Source: Phoronis australis (lineage: Eukaryota > Phoronida > Phoronidae). From it: a DNA stretch of 33,534 bases. Below, piece after piece: positions 29,801 to 33,534 of this stretch. A program made the position numbers and the translations under genes. Positions within the stretch are counted from its first letter, which is position 1. Every line of letters begins with the position of its first letter. The notes under the pieces were generated by a model. That model had not been told where the DNA came from and searched no databases. It saw only the letters and a list, made by a program, of their open reading frames with translations. The stretch covers positions 292,462 to 325,995 of the forward strand of contig NMRA01000491.1 of assembly GCA_002633005.1 (NCBI GenBank). The letters run 5' to 3'.

Positions 29801-32052
29801 TTGATTGCTAAGCCTGATGTGCTTGACCTTGGTTATAGAATTTCTGTTGTCTCTGGCACGAATGCGGTAGAGTGAGCGAGCAATGTTTGAAAGAGAGAAA
29901 CTGAATTAAACGCAGTACTTGCAATTGTACTGAAAAGGTTCAAATTTGCTTCGCAGGTGTGGAAAAGTTGCACAACAGAAATTGGATTCCTTTTGCTGAG
30001 CAGGCGGTGAACGCCATCTACAGGCTGGCTGAACACCCAGATAACATATGTGCTGAGATCATCAAGAAATTGGTTGCTATAGCAACTAAGGATCAGCAAC
30101 AAAGCAGCAGAGGTAACTAGAATCAAGTGTATAGCGTAGCTGTACTGAATATTTGCATTATATCTCTTAATAATTGCTTGAGTCATCTCATGCTTCGTAC
30201 AGTCCGGAAAATGTCTGCAGTCTTGTGATCTGCCTGAAAGATTTGTAGTTTCAGTTAAACAAGGAGCAATTATTGAATTCAGTCTGCAAAATCTTACCAC
30301 AAAAGGTCATGGAATTTTCACACTACTTTTAAGAGTGTTGCTTAATATTTTCAACTCGCATTCTTTTTATTGAAGATGGTGTACAAACTTACCGAGGTAG
30401 AGTAGTGGTTTTCTTTTTTCTAATCATTTTCCAAAGTTCCTTTTTATCTTCATATTCTTATTGCTGCCTGCCCCTCCCCAGATGCTGACGGTTCCTCTCA
30501 GGAGGCCAGCTCTTCCCCTGTGGAGTTCACGTGTCCCTCAGGCGTGCTCAGTCGCCTTCTCTCAATCTCCGGCCACATCGCCCTGCGCCAGTTGGTGCAC
30601 CTTGATGTGCACGTGTTTGGCGAACTCAAGCGTCGCCGAGCTGTGAAGGAGTGCCGGGCGGAGACCAACAAAAGGACTCACAACAACACCACCACCTCCA
30701 CCAACAAGACAGTAAGTCATGTGACCCTGGGTGGTAAAATTATGATTTCGGCTCATCATGAGTAAGGTGAATAAAAAGCTTTTACGTTCGACATATGTCC
30801 CGTGATGAACTTTTGGACTGTGCACAAGTAAAGCTTCATTTCCAGATATTGGGACGTGGGTTGGTTTGGCGAAAATGATCATTTATTATAACATACCAAT
30901 GAAATAATACAAGATATAGTCTGGGAAAGAGGTAAAAATCCAACCCGTCATCTAATGAGTACAGGGGCATAAACAAAGTTAAAATCACGAAAAACTGTTG
31001 TTGGGATGCTGGTACTTGAAGATCCTGTGTGTTAATCATTATTGGTTGAATGGAATGTAAGGAAAACTCATAGCTGACTTGTGTAAGGGAAACTCATAGC
31101 TGACTTGTTGGCTGCTCTACATACAAAAGCATTGTCCGTACAAATGTTAGTGCGGGAGACTGAAATGACAGGTTGTTTTGGCTCACCCTCTATCCTGTGG
31201 TGGTCACACTTTGGTTTTCATTGGTCTCGTGTCTGTTTGACAGGAGAATGAGACGATTGAAGAAGAGTTGGGTTTGACTGGAGCTGCCGCCGAAGACGCC
31301 GAGTCGGATTACATTCGCAAAGTGACCGAGGAAGAGATCGTTAGCGGTGGGTGTCACTTGAAGTGTACTCGTTGTGCCACAGTTGACTTGTGATGTCTGG
31401 AAATGCTTTTAGGCATCTTGCATCTTTTTCTTAAATGATATTACTGCCACTGTAAAATGTTGTTGAAGTGCTAATCAACAAAGGAGTGTTGCTGTGATTA
31501 TTGTACATTTTTGGGCTTCCTTAACCAGTCCTTCTAAAGCCCAGTTGGCTCAGTTGTTCACTGGGTAGCACATTTTTTAACAATTGATTGAAAATTCACC
31601 TTCTGATAAGATGCTTAGTGGTCATTCTTTGAGAATTAAACATCTGTGTGAGTTGTTGTGAAACAGACCCCAGACTTTTTGTATGTAAATACTATGCTTG
31701 GGCCCTGGACCACTAAACATGTCTCAGCACTTTACTCGAGAATTGGTCATTTACAGTGTGTGAAAATTGAAAATTTACTCTAGGCATGCCACGTGAATGA
31801 TCAATTTTCGAGTCAAGTCTTGACTGAAGTTTGACAGTCACGGTCCCTGGAAGAATGCATGTATCTACTCTGCGACACATAGGTTAAATTACGACATGTA
31901 ACCTTCACTATTGCATTTGTTGATGCAGGTGGTAACTTACTGGCCATGCTGCGACCAATCCTGGTGTCTGTGTGTAACAACCAGGTAAAGTACCCTGATG
32001 CTGAGCTGCGCACGGCCGCCACTTTGGCTCTGGCCAAGTTTATGATGGTCAG
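17598..32052 (+). CDS. NCAPD2: Condensin complex subunit 1 (CAP-D2), partial gene, 21 exons
   Basis: CAP-D2 is the HEAT-repeat subunit of condensin I. It binds the kleisin CAP-H and helps condensin load on and compact mitotic chromosomes. Twenty-one exons (listed separately) have GT/AG borders, and every splice phase agrees with the next exon, giving about 982 residues in one frame. Recognition rests on stretches typical of the family: DWEYERE, HDVNAFVRS, SNPFAAK, LIWSKEP and SVCNN. The first exons cover the Cnd1_N region and the rest run along the HEAT solenoid to a VCNN-containing helix. The N-terminal 80-odd residues and the C-terminal third, including the conserved Cnd1 domain, are not in the window. 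Exons are clearly richer in GC than introns. Identity is assigned from memory of the vertebrate protein, not from a search, but the collinear match over all exons makes it firm. Confidence 0.95.
17804..19004 (+). other. NCAPD2 intron with 37-41 bp tandem repeat
   Basis: A 1.2-kb AT-rich intron. Apart from the tandem array at 18261-18416 I see no coding signal, RNA gene or recognisable transposon in it. Confidence 0.8.
18261..18416. repeat. Four-unit minisatellite, 37-41 bp unit
   Basis: Units start at 18261, 18298, 18339 and 18380, each beginning ACTTTGT and ending GTTTAC or GTCTAC. The two central units are 41 bp and identical. The outer two are 37 bp because they lack a short stretch near their 3' end, and they carry substitutions. 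The pattern suggests recent duplication from the centre of the array. Confidence 0.93.
19005..19153 (+). CDS. NCAPD2: NCAPD2 exon b
   Basis: Acceptor ACTGCTAG at 19004 and donor AA|GTAGGA. Encodes a basic linker (GRGKSKKKDTSSG) followed by IDWEYERERGVQALLQLVKL and WDPPVAEEEFV, a highly recognisable Cnd1_N segment. Ends in phase 2; the split AAC codon joins to exon c. A run of ten G's lies in the intron just downstream (about 19208-19217). Confidence 0.95.
19638..19759 (+). CDS. NCAPD2: NCAPD2 exon c
   Basis: Acceptor TGTTCCAG at 19637 and donor CTTAG|GTAAAG. Encodes NLVTCTCYKLLEDP, then a variable linker and VIFHLLGTMVKRYNHALG, matching the Cnd1_N region (CCYRLLE and LTRYNHML in vertebrates). 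The GGA codon at the end is split with exon d. Confidence 0.95.
19760..20378 (+). other. NCAPD2 intron
   Basis: A 0.6-kb AT-rich intron. Short open frames here (for example 19939-20169) have no coding support. I see no repeat or RNA gene. Confidence 0.75.
20379..20502 (+). CDS. NCAPD2: NCAPD2 exon d
   Basis: Acceptor ATGTACAG at 20378 and donor ATGAG|GTTAGT. Encodes ASLKIIQLLQHFEHLASPL and NEYGVKSIVSEIMR, closely matching the vertebrate KIIQMLQHFEHLAP and KSIVGEIVREI stretches. The terminal arginine codon is split with exon e. Confidence 0.96.
20776..20923 (+). CDS. NCAPD2: NCAPD2 exon e
   Basis: Acceptor CATTTCAG at 20775 and donor GAG|GTGAGA. Encodes EIGRMDSKDLARDSSGTRAF followed by LFLMELAERIPAIMLPNISV, the conserved SRDPSGTKGFAAFLTELAER-type segment of CAP-D2. 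Ends in phase 0 after LLDGE. Confidence 0.96.
20924..21450 (+). other. NCAPD2 intron
   Basis: A 0.5-kb AT-rich intron with no recognised element. Confidence 0.75.
21451..21573 (+). CDS. NCAPD2: NCAPD2 exon f
   Basis: Acceptor TATCATGCAG at 21450 and donor GAG|GTATAG. Encodes AYPMRNCVLSIMGEIVVRVL and KQKTDRDQFLDKLE, matching the MRNAVLAAMAEMVLQVL and TRDQFLDTL stretches of the vertebrate protein. A whole number of codons. Confidence 0.95.
21574..22230 (+). other. NCAPD2 intron
   Basis: A 0.66-kb AT-rich intron. Near 22075-22140 a short phrase (TAGTTCACATTCA and variants) recurs three or four times as degenerate copies. Nothing else stands out. Confidence 0.7.
22231..22305 (+). CDS. NCAPD2: NCAPD2 exon g
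   Basis: Acceptor ATGTTCCAG at 22230 and donor AAAAG|GTAAGC. A small 25-codon exon encoding DHVHDVNAFVRSKVLQIW, one of the most conserved CAP-D2 motifs (HDVNSFVRSRVLQ). In phase 0 on both sides. Confidence 0.96.
22306..22902 (+). other. NCAPD2 intron with repeated acceptor-like units
   Basis: A 0.6-kb intron whose 3' half is pyrimidine-rich and built of repeated units, each holding a TTGCNNNTTACAG-like 3' splice site. It includes the 90-bp tandem array at 22532-22726. See the findings for the splicing implication. Confidence 0.85.
22532..22726. repeat. 90-bp tandem repeat carrying 3' splice-site-like sequence
   Basis: Two complete 90-bp units (22532-22621 and 22622-22711) differ at a few positions, and the first 15 bases of a third unit follow (22712-22726). 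Each unit begins TGTTGCTC(T/C)TTACAG and then runs through a CT-rich body containing CTCCCTCACTGAACCCCC. Further TTGCCCCTTACAG copies occur at 22754-22766 and 22788-22800. Confidence 0.95.
22903..23037 (+). CDS. NCAPD2: NCAPD2 exon h
   Basis: Acceptor GCCACTTACAG at 22902 and donor GCAAAG|GTGAGG. Encodes ALPLPRQQHLLDLVIGRLQD, then KYAIQLLTALLRSNPFAAK, matching KALPLTRFQAV, AVGRLADKS and NPFSCK of vertebrates. The reading frame stays open upstream to 22579, so use of the TTACAG ending at 22800 would add 34 codons in frame. Confidence 0.94.
23038..23342 (+). other. NCAPD2 intron with CA-rich tract
   Basis: A 305-bp intron. An imperfect (CA)n tract of about 50 bases (roughly 23238-23289) is broken by single substitutions and lies 50-100 bases before the acceptor. 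Nothing else is recognised. Confidence 0.8.
23238..23289. repeat. Imperfect (CA)n microsatellite
   Basis: CACACACA runs interrupted by CT, TG and AA dinucleotides, inside an NCAPD2 intron close to the 3' splice site of exon i. Confidence 0.9.
23343..23433 (+). CDS. NCAPD2: NCAPD2 exon i
   Basis: Acceptor TGTCTCCACAG at 23342 and donor GATG|GTATGT. Encodes LPLEELKVHYEKEKEKLQEL, then MPDKELNFSD, a charged helix corresponding to the KETQKLQEM linker of the vertebrate protein. Ends in phase 1. Confidence 0.93.
23434..23887 (+). other. NCAPD2 intron
   Basis: A 0.45-kb AT-rich intron with no recognised element. Confidence 0.75.
23888..24017 (+). CDS. NCAPD2: NCAPD2 exon j
   Basis: Acceptor GTGTTTCAG at 23887 and donor GAGAG|GTGAGG. 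Encodes SVEDEWAAIEDQLKAAIEE, then a very acidic stretch. It corresponds to the EEEWEAMLPEL and acidic linker region of vertebrate CAP-D2. The terminal serine codon (AG|C) is split with exon k. Confidence 0.93.
24018..25073 (+). other. NCAPD2 intron, 1.06 kb
   Basis: One of the longest introns visible in this gene. A modest hairpin (arms GTGAGCATA and TATGC..TCAC) near 24553-24589, followed by ACA at 24593, was checked as an H/ACA RNA and not accepted. No transposon is recognised. Confidence 0.7.
25074..25276 (+). CDS. NCAPD2: NCAPD2 exon k
   Basis: Acceptor CCGTCTTCAG at 25073 and donor CATGG|GTACGT. Encodes SVAVKILTLISEGQLKPAIK, a poorly conserved acidic middle part, and AVLNGMRSLFMG. This matches the YKKAIILT...LNILGLIFKG segment in order, though similarity is lower than in neighbouring exons. 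Ends in phase 1. Confidence 0.9.
25277..25694 (+). other. NCAPD2 intron
   Basis: A 0.42-kb AT-rich intron with no recognised element. Confidence 0.75.
25695..25828 (+). CDS. NCAPD2: NCAPD2 exon l
   Basis: Acceptor AATGTTCAG at 25694 and donor CTGAAG|GTGAGT. An alanine/glutamate-rich low-complexity start is followed by VSKQQVLVQYLK, matching the vertebrate VKQEMLVQYLQDAYSF segment. Ends in phase 0. Confidence 0.92.
25829..26281 (+). other. NCAPD2 intron with AG-free 33-bp tandem array
   Basis: A 0.45-kb intron whose last 150 bases consist mostly of the four-unit array at 26138-26269, ending only 12 bases before the AG acceptor. Confidence 0.85.
26138..26269. repeat. Four-unit 33-bp tandem repeat next to a 3' splice site
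   Basis: Units at 26138-26170, 26171-26203, 26204-26236 and 26237-26269, each starting CATGCRTAATGTGACCTCC and ending CATGTCAAC. Only the first unit differs (G for A). No AG dinucleotide occurs between 26125 and the acceptor at 26280-26281. The 33-bp unit is open in one frame, but that frame does not match the next exon, so it is intronic. Confidence 0.96.
26282..26535 (+). CDS. NCAPD2: NCAPD2 exon m (largest visible)
   Basis: Acceptor CCCCTGCAG at 26281 and donor CAGAG|GTAGGT. Encodes DSMVFASKLQTAVPIICQLL, IEFFVTGFEFGVTSTMAGIR, RMLALIWSKEPTIKEAVVTA and YKRLYLSP. This matches the core HEAT segment of CAP-D2 (EFFVMVFQFGV, RRMLPLIWSKEPGVREAVL). Strongest single exon for identification. Confidence 0.97.
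26536..27600 (+). other. NCAPD2 intron, 1.07 kb
   Basis: An AT-rich intron with a short ATGGTGG/GATGATGG-rich patch near 26955-27010 and a run of ten A's ending at 27480. No transposon or RNA gene recognised. Confidence 0.75.
27601..27685 (+). CDS. NCAPD2: NCAPD2 exon n
   Basis: Acceptor TCTTTTGCAG at 27600 and donor CAATTG|GTAGGT. Encodes AKSLAIVKNLTALTYGATMG followed by DVTSLEQL, matching AKAQALIQNLSLLLVDASVGT and CLEEIL in vertebrates. A short exon ending in phase 0. Confidence 0.94.
27686..28192 (+). other. NCAPD2 intron
   Basis: A 0.5-kb intron. An open frame continues from 27953 into the next exon but lacks similarity upstream of the acceptor, so that part is taken as intronic. Confidence 0.75.
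28193..28329 (+). CDS. NCAPD2: NCAPD2 exon o
   Basis: Acceptor AATGCTTTTCAG at 28192 and donor GCTGG|GTGGGT. Encodes ICEFVRSEDIKSSVIQMLWE and then GALVLLGMAAG, matching LCEFVQKDELKPAVTQLLWE and SVMLLGMMARG. The terminal glycine codon is completed by the first base of exon p. Confidence 0.96.
28330..28941 (+). other. NCAPD2 intron with TATTG microsatellite
   Basis: A 0.6-kb intron. A short TATTG/TGTTG pentanucleotide run sits at about 28458-28488. Nothing else is recognised. Confidence 0.75.
28458..28488. repeat. (TATTG)n microsatellite
   Basis: Five or six TATTG/TGTTG pentanucleotide units within an NCAPD2 intron. Confidence 0.8.
28942..29074 (+). CDS. NCAPD2: NCAPD2 exon p
   Basis: Acceptor TTTGTGCAG at 28941 and donor CCAG|GTGCGT. 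Encodes AEVQIVRSNVDVLVKEGLG and LAKDTCLALLKLACTNQ, matching KPEIVGSNLDTLVSIGL and LAQQVCHAIANIS of the vertebrate HEAT array. Ends in phase 0. Confidence 0.95.
29075..29465 (+). other. NCAPD2 intron
   Basis: A 0.39-kb AT-rich intron with no recognised element. Confidence 0.75.
29466..29550 (+). CDS. NCAPD2: NCAPD2 exon q
   Basis: Acceptor TGGTTTTCAG at 29465 and donor GCAAG|GTGAGC. Encodes KKGQVAEEPFKFAQDHEVFE and then RLAEILVQG, aligning with RHPPFRLPQEHRLFERLRETV. Ends in phase 1; the glycine codon is split with exon r. Confidence 0.94.
29551..29956 (+). other. NCAPD2 intron; left edge of the duplicated segment
   Basis: A 0.4-kb intron. From 29787 onward it is repeated at the end of the window starting at 32493. 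Confidence 0.8.
29957..30112 (+). CDS. NCAPD2: NCAPD2 exon r
   Basis: Acceptor TTGCTTCGCAG at 29956 and donor AGCAGAG|GTAACT. Encodes NRNWIPFAEQAVNAIYRLAE, then HPDNICAEIIKKL, matching DPLWIPFKEVAVTLIYQLAEGPEVICAQIL. A second, identical-looking copy lies at 32663-32818. Confidence 0.96.
30482..30711 (+). CDS. NCAPD2: NCAPD2 exon s
   Basis: Acceptor CCCCTCCCCAG at 30481 and donor AAGACA|GTAAGT. Starts with a serine-rich linker, then LLSISGHIALRQLVHLD, FGELKRRRAV and a threonine/asparagine-rich tail. It aligns with LLSLAGDVALQQLVHLE and GELCRRRVLREEQ. Ends in phase 0. A second copy lies at 33188-33417. Confidence 0.96.
30712..31243 (+). other. NCAPD2 intron
   Basis: A 0.53-kb AT-rich intron carrying a 26-bp direct duplication at 31057-31108. 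The first 117 bases are also present after exon s in the second copy. Confidence 0.75.
31057..31108. repeat. 26-bp direct tandem duplication
   Basis: Units 31057-31082 and 31083-31108 (GTAAGGAAAACTCATAGCTG and onward) differ at one base, G for A at the seventh position. Confidence 0.93.
31244..31346 (+). CDS. NCAPD2: NCAPD2 exon t
   Basis: Acceptor GTTTGACAG at 31243 and donor TAGCG|GTGGGT. Encodes ENETIEEELGLTGAAAEDAE followed by SDYIRKVTEEEIVSG, matching TTMEEELGLVGATADDTEAE of vertebrates almost residue for residue. Ends in phase 1. Confidence 0.97.
31347..31928 (+). other. NCAPD2 intron
   Basis: A 0.58-kb intron. A short tRNA A-box-like phrase (TTGGCTCAGTTG) near 31546 lacks a matching B box and is not called. 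No other element is recognised. Confidence 0.7.
31929..32052 (+). CDS. NCAPD2: NCAPD2 exon u (last collinear exon)
   Basis: Acceptor TTGATGCAG at 31928 and donor GTCAG|GTGAGT. Encodes GNLLAMLRPILVSVCNNQ and AELRTAATLALAKFMMV, matching LAAFVPLLLKVCNNPGLY and LSAAASLALGKFCMIS. Ends in phase 2 with AG, expecting a serine or arginine codon in the next true exon, which is not in the window. Confidence 0.96.
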
Positions 32053-32491
32053 GTGAGTCCACTTGGTTCAAATGAGGTGAATCAGGGCTTGGAATTTTCT
32101 GCGGAAACGCGGATTTCCGCTTTTTTCAAATGTTCTGTCCGCGCATTTTATTATATTTCTGCGTAAAAAAAATCGGATTTGATAAAAAATTTCCGCGGCA
32201 AATTCCTTTCTTACCGCGGCTTTGCCGACGACATTCGCCTCGAAAAGCGGAAGTTGCTCTTTATGTTTCGGAGGAATGTAAATTGTCAACATTGCCGGGG
32301 CATCTAGGATAGCGTGGTGGGATTTTCAATGGCGACTCGTGTGATTGGAAACCGCGGTGACAAATACTACGGCTCCACAGCCAAAAATGTGTGGGGGTGG
32401 GAGTGGACGGACGACCTAAAGGGACGCAGATGCATGCTACTGATGGTGGTAACGTTTTTTGTTTTTGTTTTTTTTTTTTAGTCCTCCCGAC
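32053..32491 (+). other. NCAPD2 intron, truncated at an N; CpG-rich insert
   Basis: Begins as a normal intron, then from about 32098 to 32300 becomes unusually rich in CG dinucleotides, with GCGG/CCGC words and a near-palindrome (GCGGATTTCCGC). It ends in a T-rich run just before the single N at 32492. The CpG-rich part looks unlike all other introns and is probably an inserted repeat I cannot name. Confidence 0.6.
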
Positions 32492-32662
32492 NAGTTGTGA
32501 ACGTGGTTGATTGCTAAGCCTGATGTGCTTGACCTTGGTTATAGAATTTCTGTTGTCTCTGGCACGAATGCGGTAGAGTGAGCGAGCAATGTTTGAAAGA
32601 GAGAAACTGAATTAAACGCAGTACTTGCAATTGTACTGAAAAGGTTCAAATTTGCTTCGCAG

Positions 32663-32818
32663 GTGTGGAAAAGTTGCACAACAGAAATTGGATTCCTTTT
32701 GCTGAGCAGGCGGTGAACGCCATCTACAGGCTGGCTGAACACCCAGATAACATATGTGCTGAGATCATCAAGAAATTGGTTGCTATAGCAACTAAGGATC
32801 AGCAACAAAGCAGCAGAG
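32663..32818 (+). CDS. NCAPD2: Second copy of NCAPD2 exon r (duplicate)
   Basis: Same sequence as 29957-30112, with the same splice sites. It cannot be spliced in frame after exon u: exon u ends in phase 2, while this exon needs phase 1. It would also repeat an earlier part of the protein, so it is probably not a true downstream exon. Confidence 0.9.
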
Positions 32819-33187
32819 GTAACTAGAATCAAGTGTATAGCGTAGCTGTACTGAATATTTGCATTATATCTCTTAATAATTGCTTGAGTCATCTCATGCT
32901 TCGTACAGTCCGGAAAATGTCTGCAGTCTTGTGATCTGCCTGAAAGATTTGTAGTTTCAGTTAAACAAGGAGCAATTATTGAATTCAGTCTGCAAAATCT
33001 TACCACAAAAGGTCATGGAATTTTCACACTACTTTTAAGAGTGTTGCTTAATATTTTCAACTCGCATTCTTTTTATTGAAGATGGTGTACAAACTTACCG
33101 AGGTAGAGTAGTGGTTTTCTTTTTTCTAATCATTTTCCAAAGTTCCTTTTTATCTTCATATTCTTATTGCTGCCTGCCCCTCCCCAG

Positions 33188-33417
33188 ATGCTGACGGTTC
33201 CTCTCAGGAGGCCAGCTCTTCCCCTGTGGAGTTCACGTGTCCCTCAGGCGTGCTCAGTCGCCTTCTCTCAATCTCCGGCCACATCGCCCTGCGCCAGTTG
33301 GTGCACCTTGACGTGCACGTGTTTGGCGAACTCAAGCGTCGCCGAGCTGTGAAGGAGTGCCGGGCGGAGACCAACAAAAGGACTCACAACAACACCACCA
33401 CCTCCACCAACAAGACA
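33188..33417 (+). CDS. NCAPD2: Second copy of NCAPD2 exon s (duplicate)
   Basis: Same as 30482-30711 except for a synonymous GAT to GAC change at 33312. Both splice sites are kept. Part of the 1,042-bp duplicate. Confidence 0.9.
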
Positions 33418-33534
33418 GTAAGTCACGTGACCCTGGGTGGTAAAATTATGATTCCGGTTCATCATGAGTAAGGTGAATAAAAAGCTTTTACGTTCGACAT
33501 ATGTCCCGTGATGAACTTTTGGACTGTGCACAAG

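Larger units (their letters stand above)
32493..33534 (+). repeat. 1,042-bp direct duplicate of 29787-30828
   Basis: Starts on the base after the N at 32492 and runs to the window end with a constant offset of 2,706 bases. I noticed only four differences, all transitions (30606/33312, 30720/33426, 30748/33454, 30752/33458). It includes second copies of exons r and s. The abrupt start at an ambiguous base and the near-identity suggest an assembly join between overlapping or allelic contigs. Confidence 0.96.

Noticed and set aside
29833-30300. 155-codon minus-strand open frame, repeated exactly at 32539-33006
   Set aside because: It lies antisense across NCAPD2 exon r and its introns and resembles no family. 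Its second copy only reflects the 1,042-bp duplicate.
31540-31600. tRNA A-box-like phrase (TTGGCTCAGTTG), possible SINE
   Set aside because: No acceptable B box at tRNA spacing and no tail or target duplication.

Overview
The window reads as nuclear DNA of an invertebrate animal, probably marine. The evidence is short coding exons bounded by GT/AG introns, AT-rich introns and intergenic DNA, microsatellites, and decayed retrotransposons of types common in marine invertebrates (BEL/Pao, Ty3/gypsy, several LINEs, a tRNA-derived SINE). I cannot place the species from sequence alone. There are no prokaryotic operons, CRISPR arrays or phage genes.

Right half (about 17.6-33.5 kb, + strand): one real gene, a 21-exon partial copy of NCAPD2, which encodes condensin complex subunit 1 (CAP-D2), the HEAT-repeat subunit of condensin I. 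All 21 exons join in frame through consistent splice phases and give about 980 residues. They run from the Cnd1_N region into the middle of the HEAT-repeat array. The first 80-odd residues and the C-terminal third are not visible. Introns carry minisatellites, two of them directly upstream of 3' splice sites. After a single N at 32492, a 1,042-bp segment of 29787-30828 is repeated, including two exons out of order. This is most simply a contig-join artefact.

Left half (1 to about 17 kb): a transposon graveyard with no intact gene. In order it holds a MITE-like repeat (651-810), a GATA microsatellite, a LINE ORF1 remnant (+), an unidentified short coding-like stretch, a BEL/Pao gag remnant (-) with a possible primer-binding site, a tRNA-derived SINE (-), and a decayed copy of an unnamed C2H2/DDE-like family (-). 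These are followed by a Ty3/gypsy element (+) whose reverse transcriptase and integrase parts are separated by a 5'-truncated LINE (-), with a 3' LTR ending in perfect 8-bp inverted repeats, and then a second LINE reverse-transcriptase remnant (+). A short YY1/NRF1-like motif pair near 16.99 kb is a candidate housekeeping promoter for NCAPD2.

I found no convincing new biological system. The points most worth a second look are the decayed C2H2/DDE-like family, the repeated 3' splice-site cassette upstream of the exon at 22903 (which offers an in-frame 34-residue alternative extension), and the 1-kb duplication at the N.
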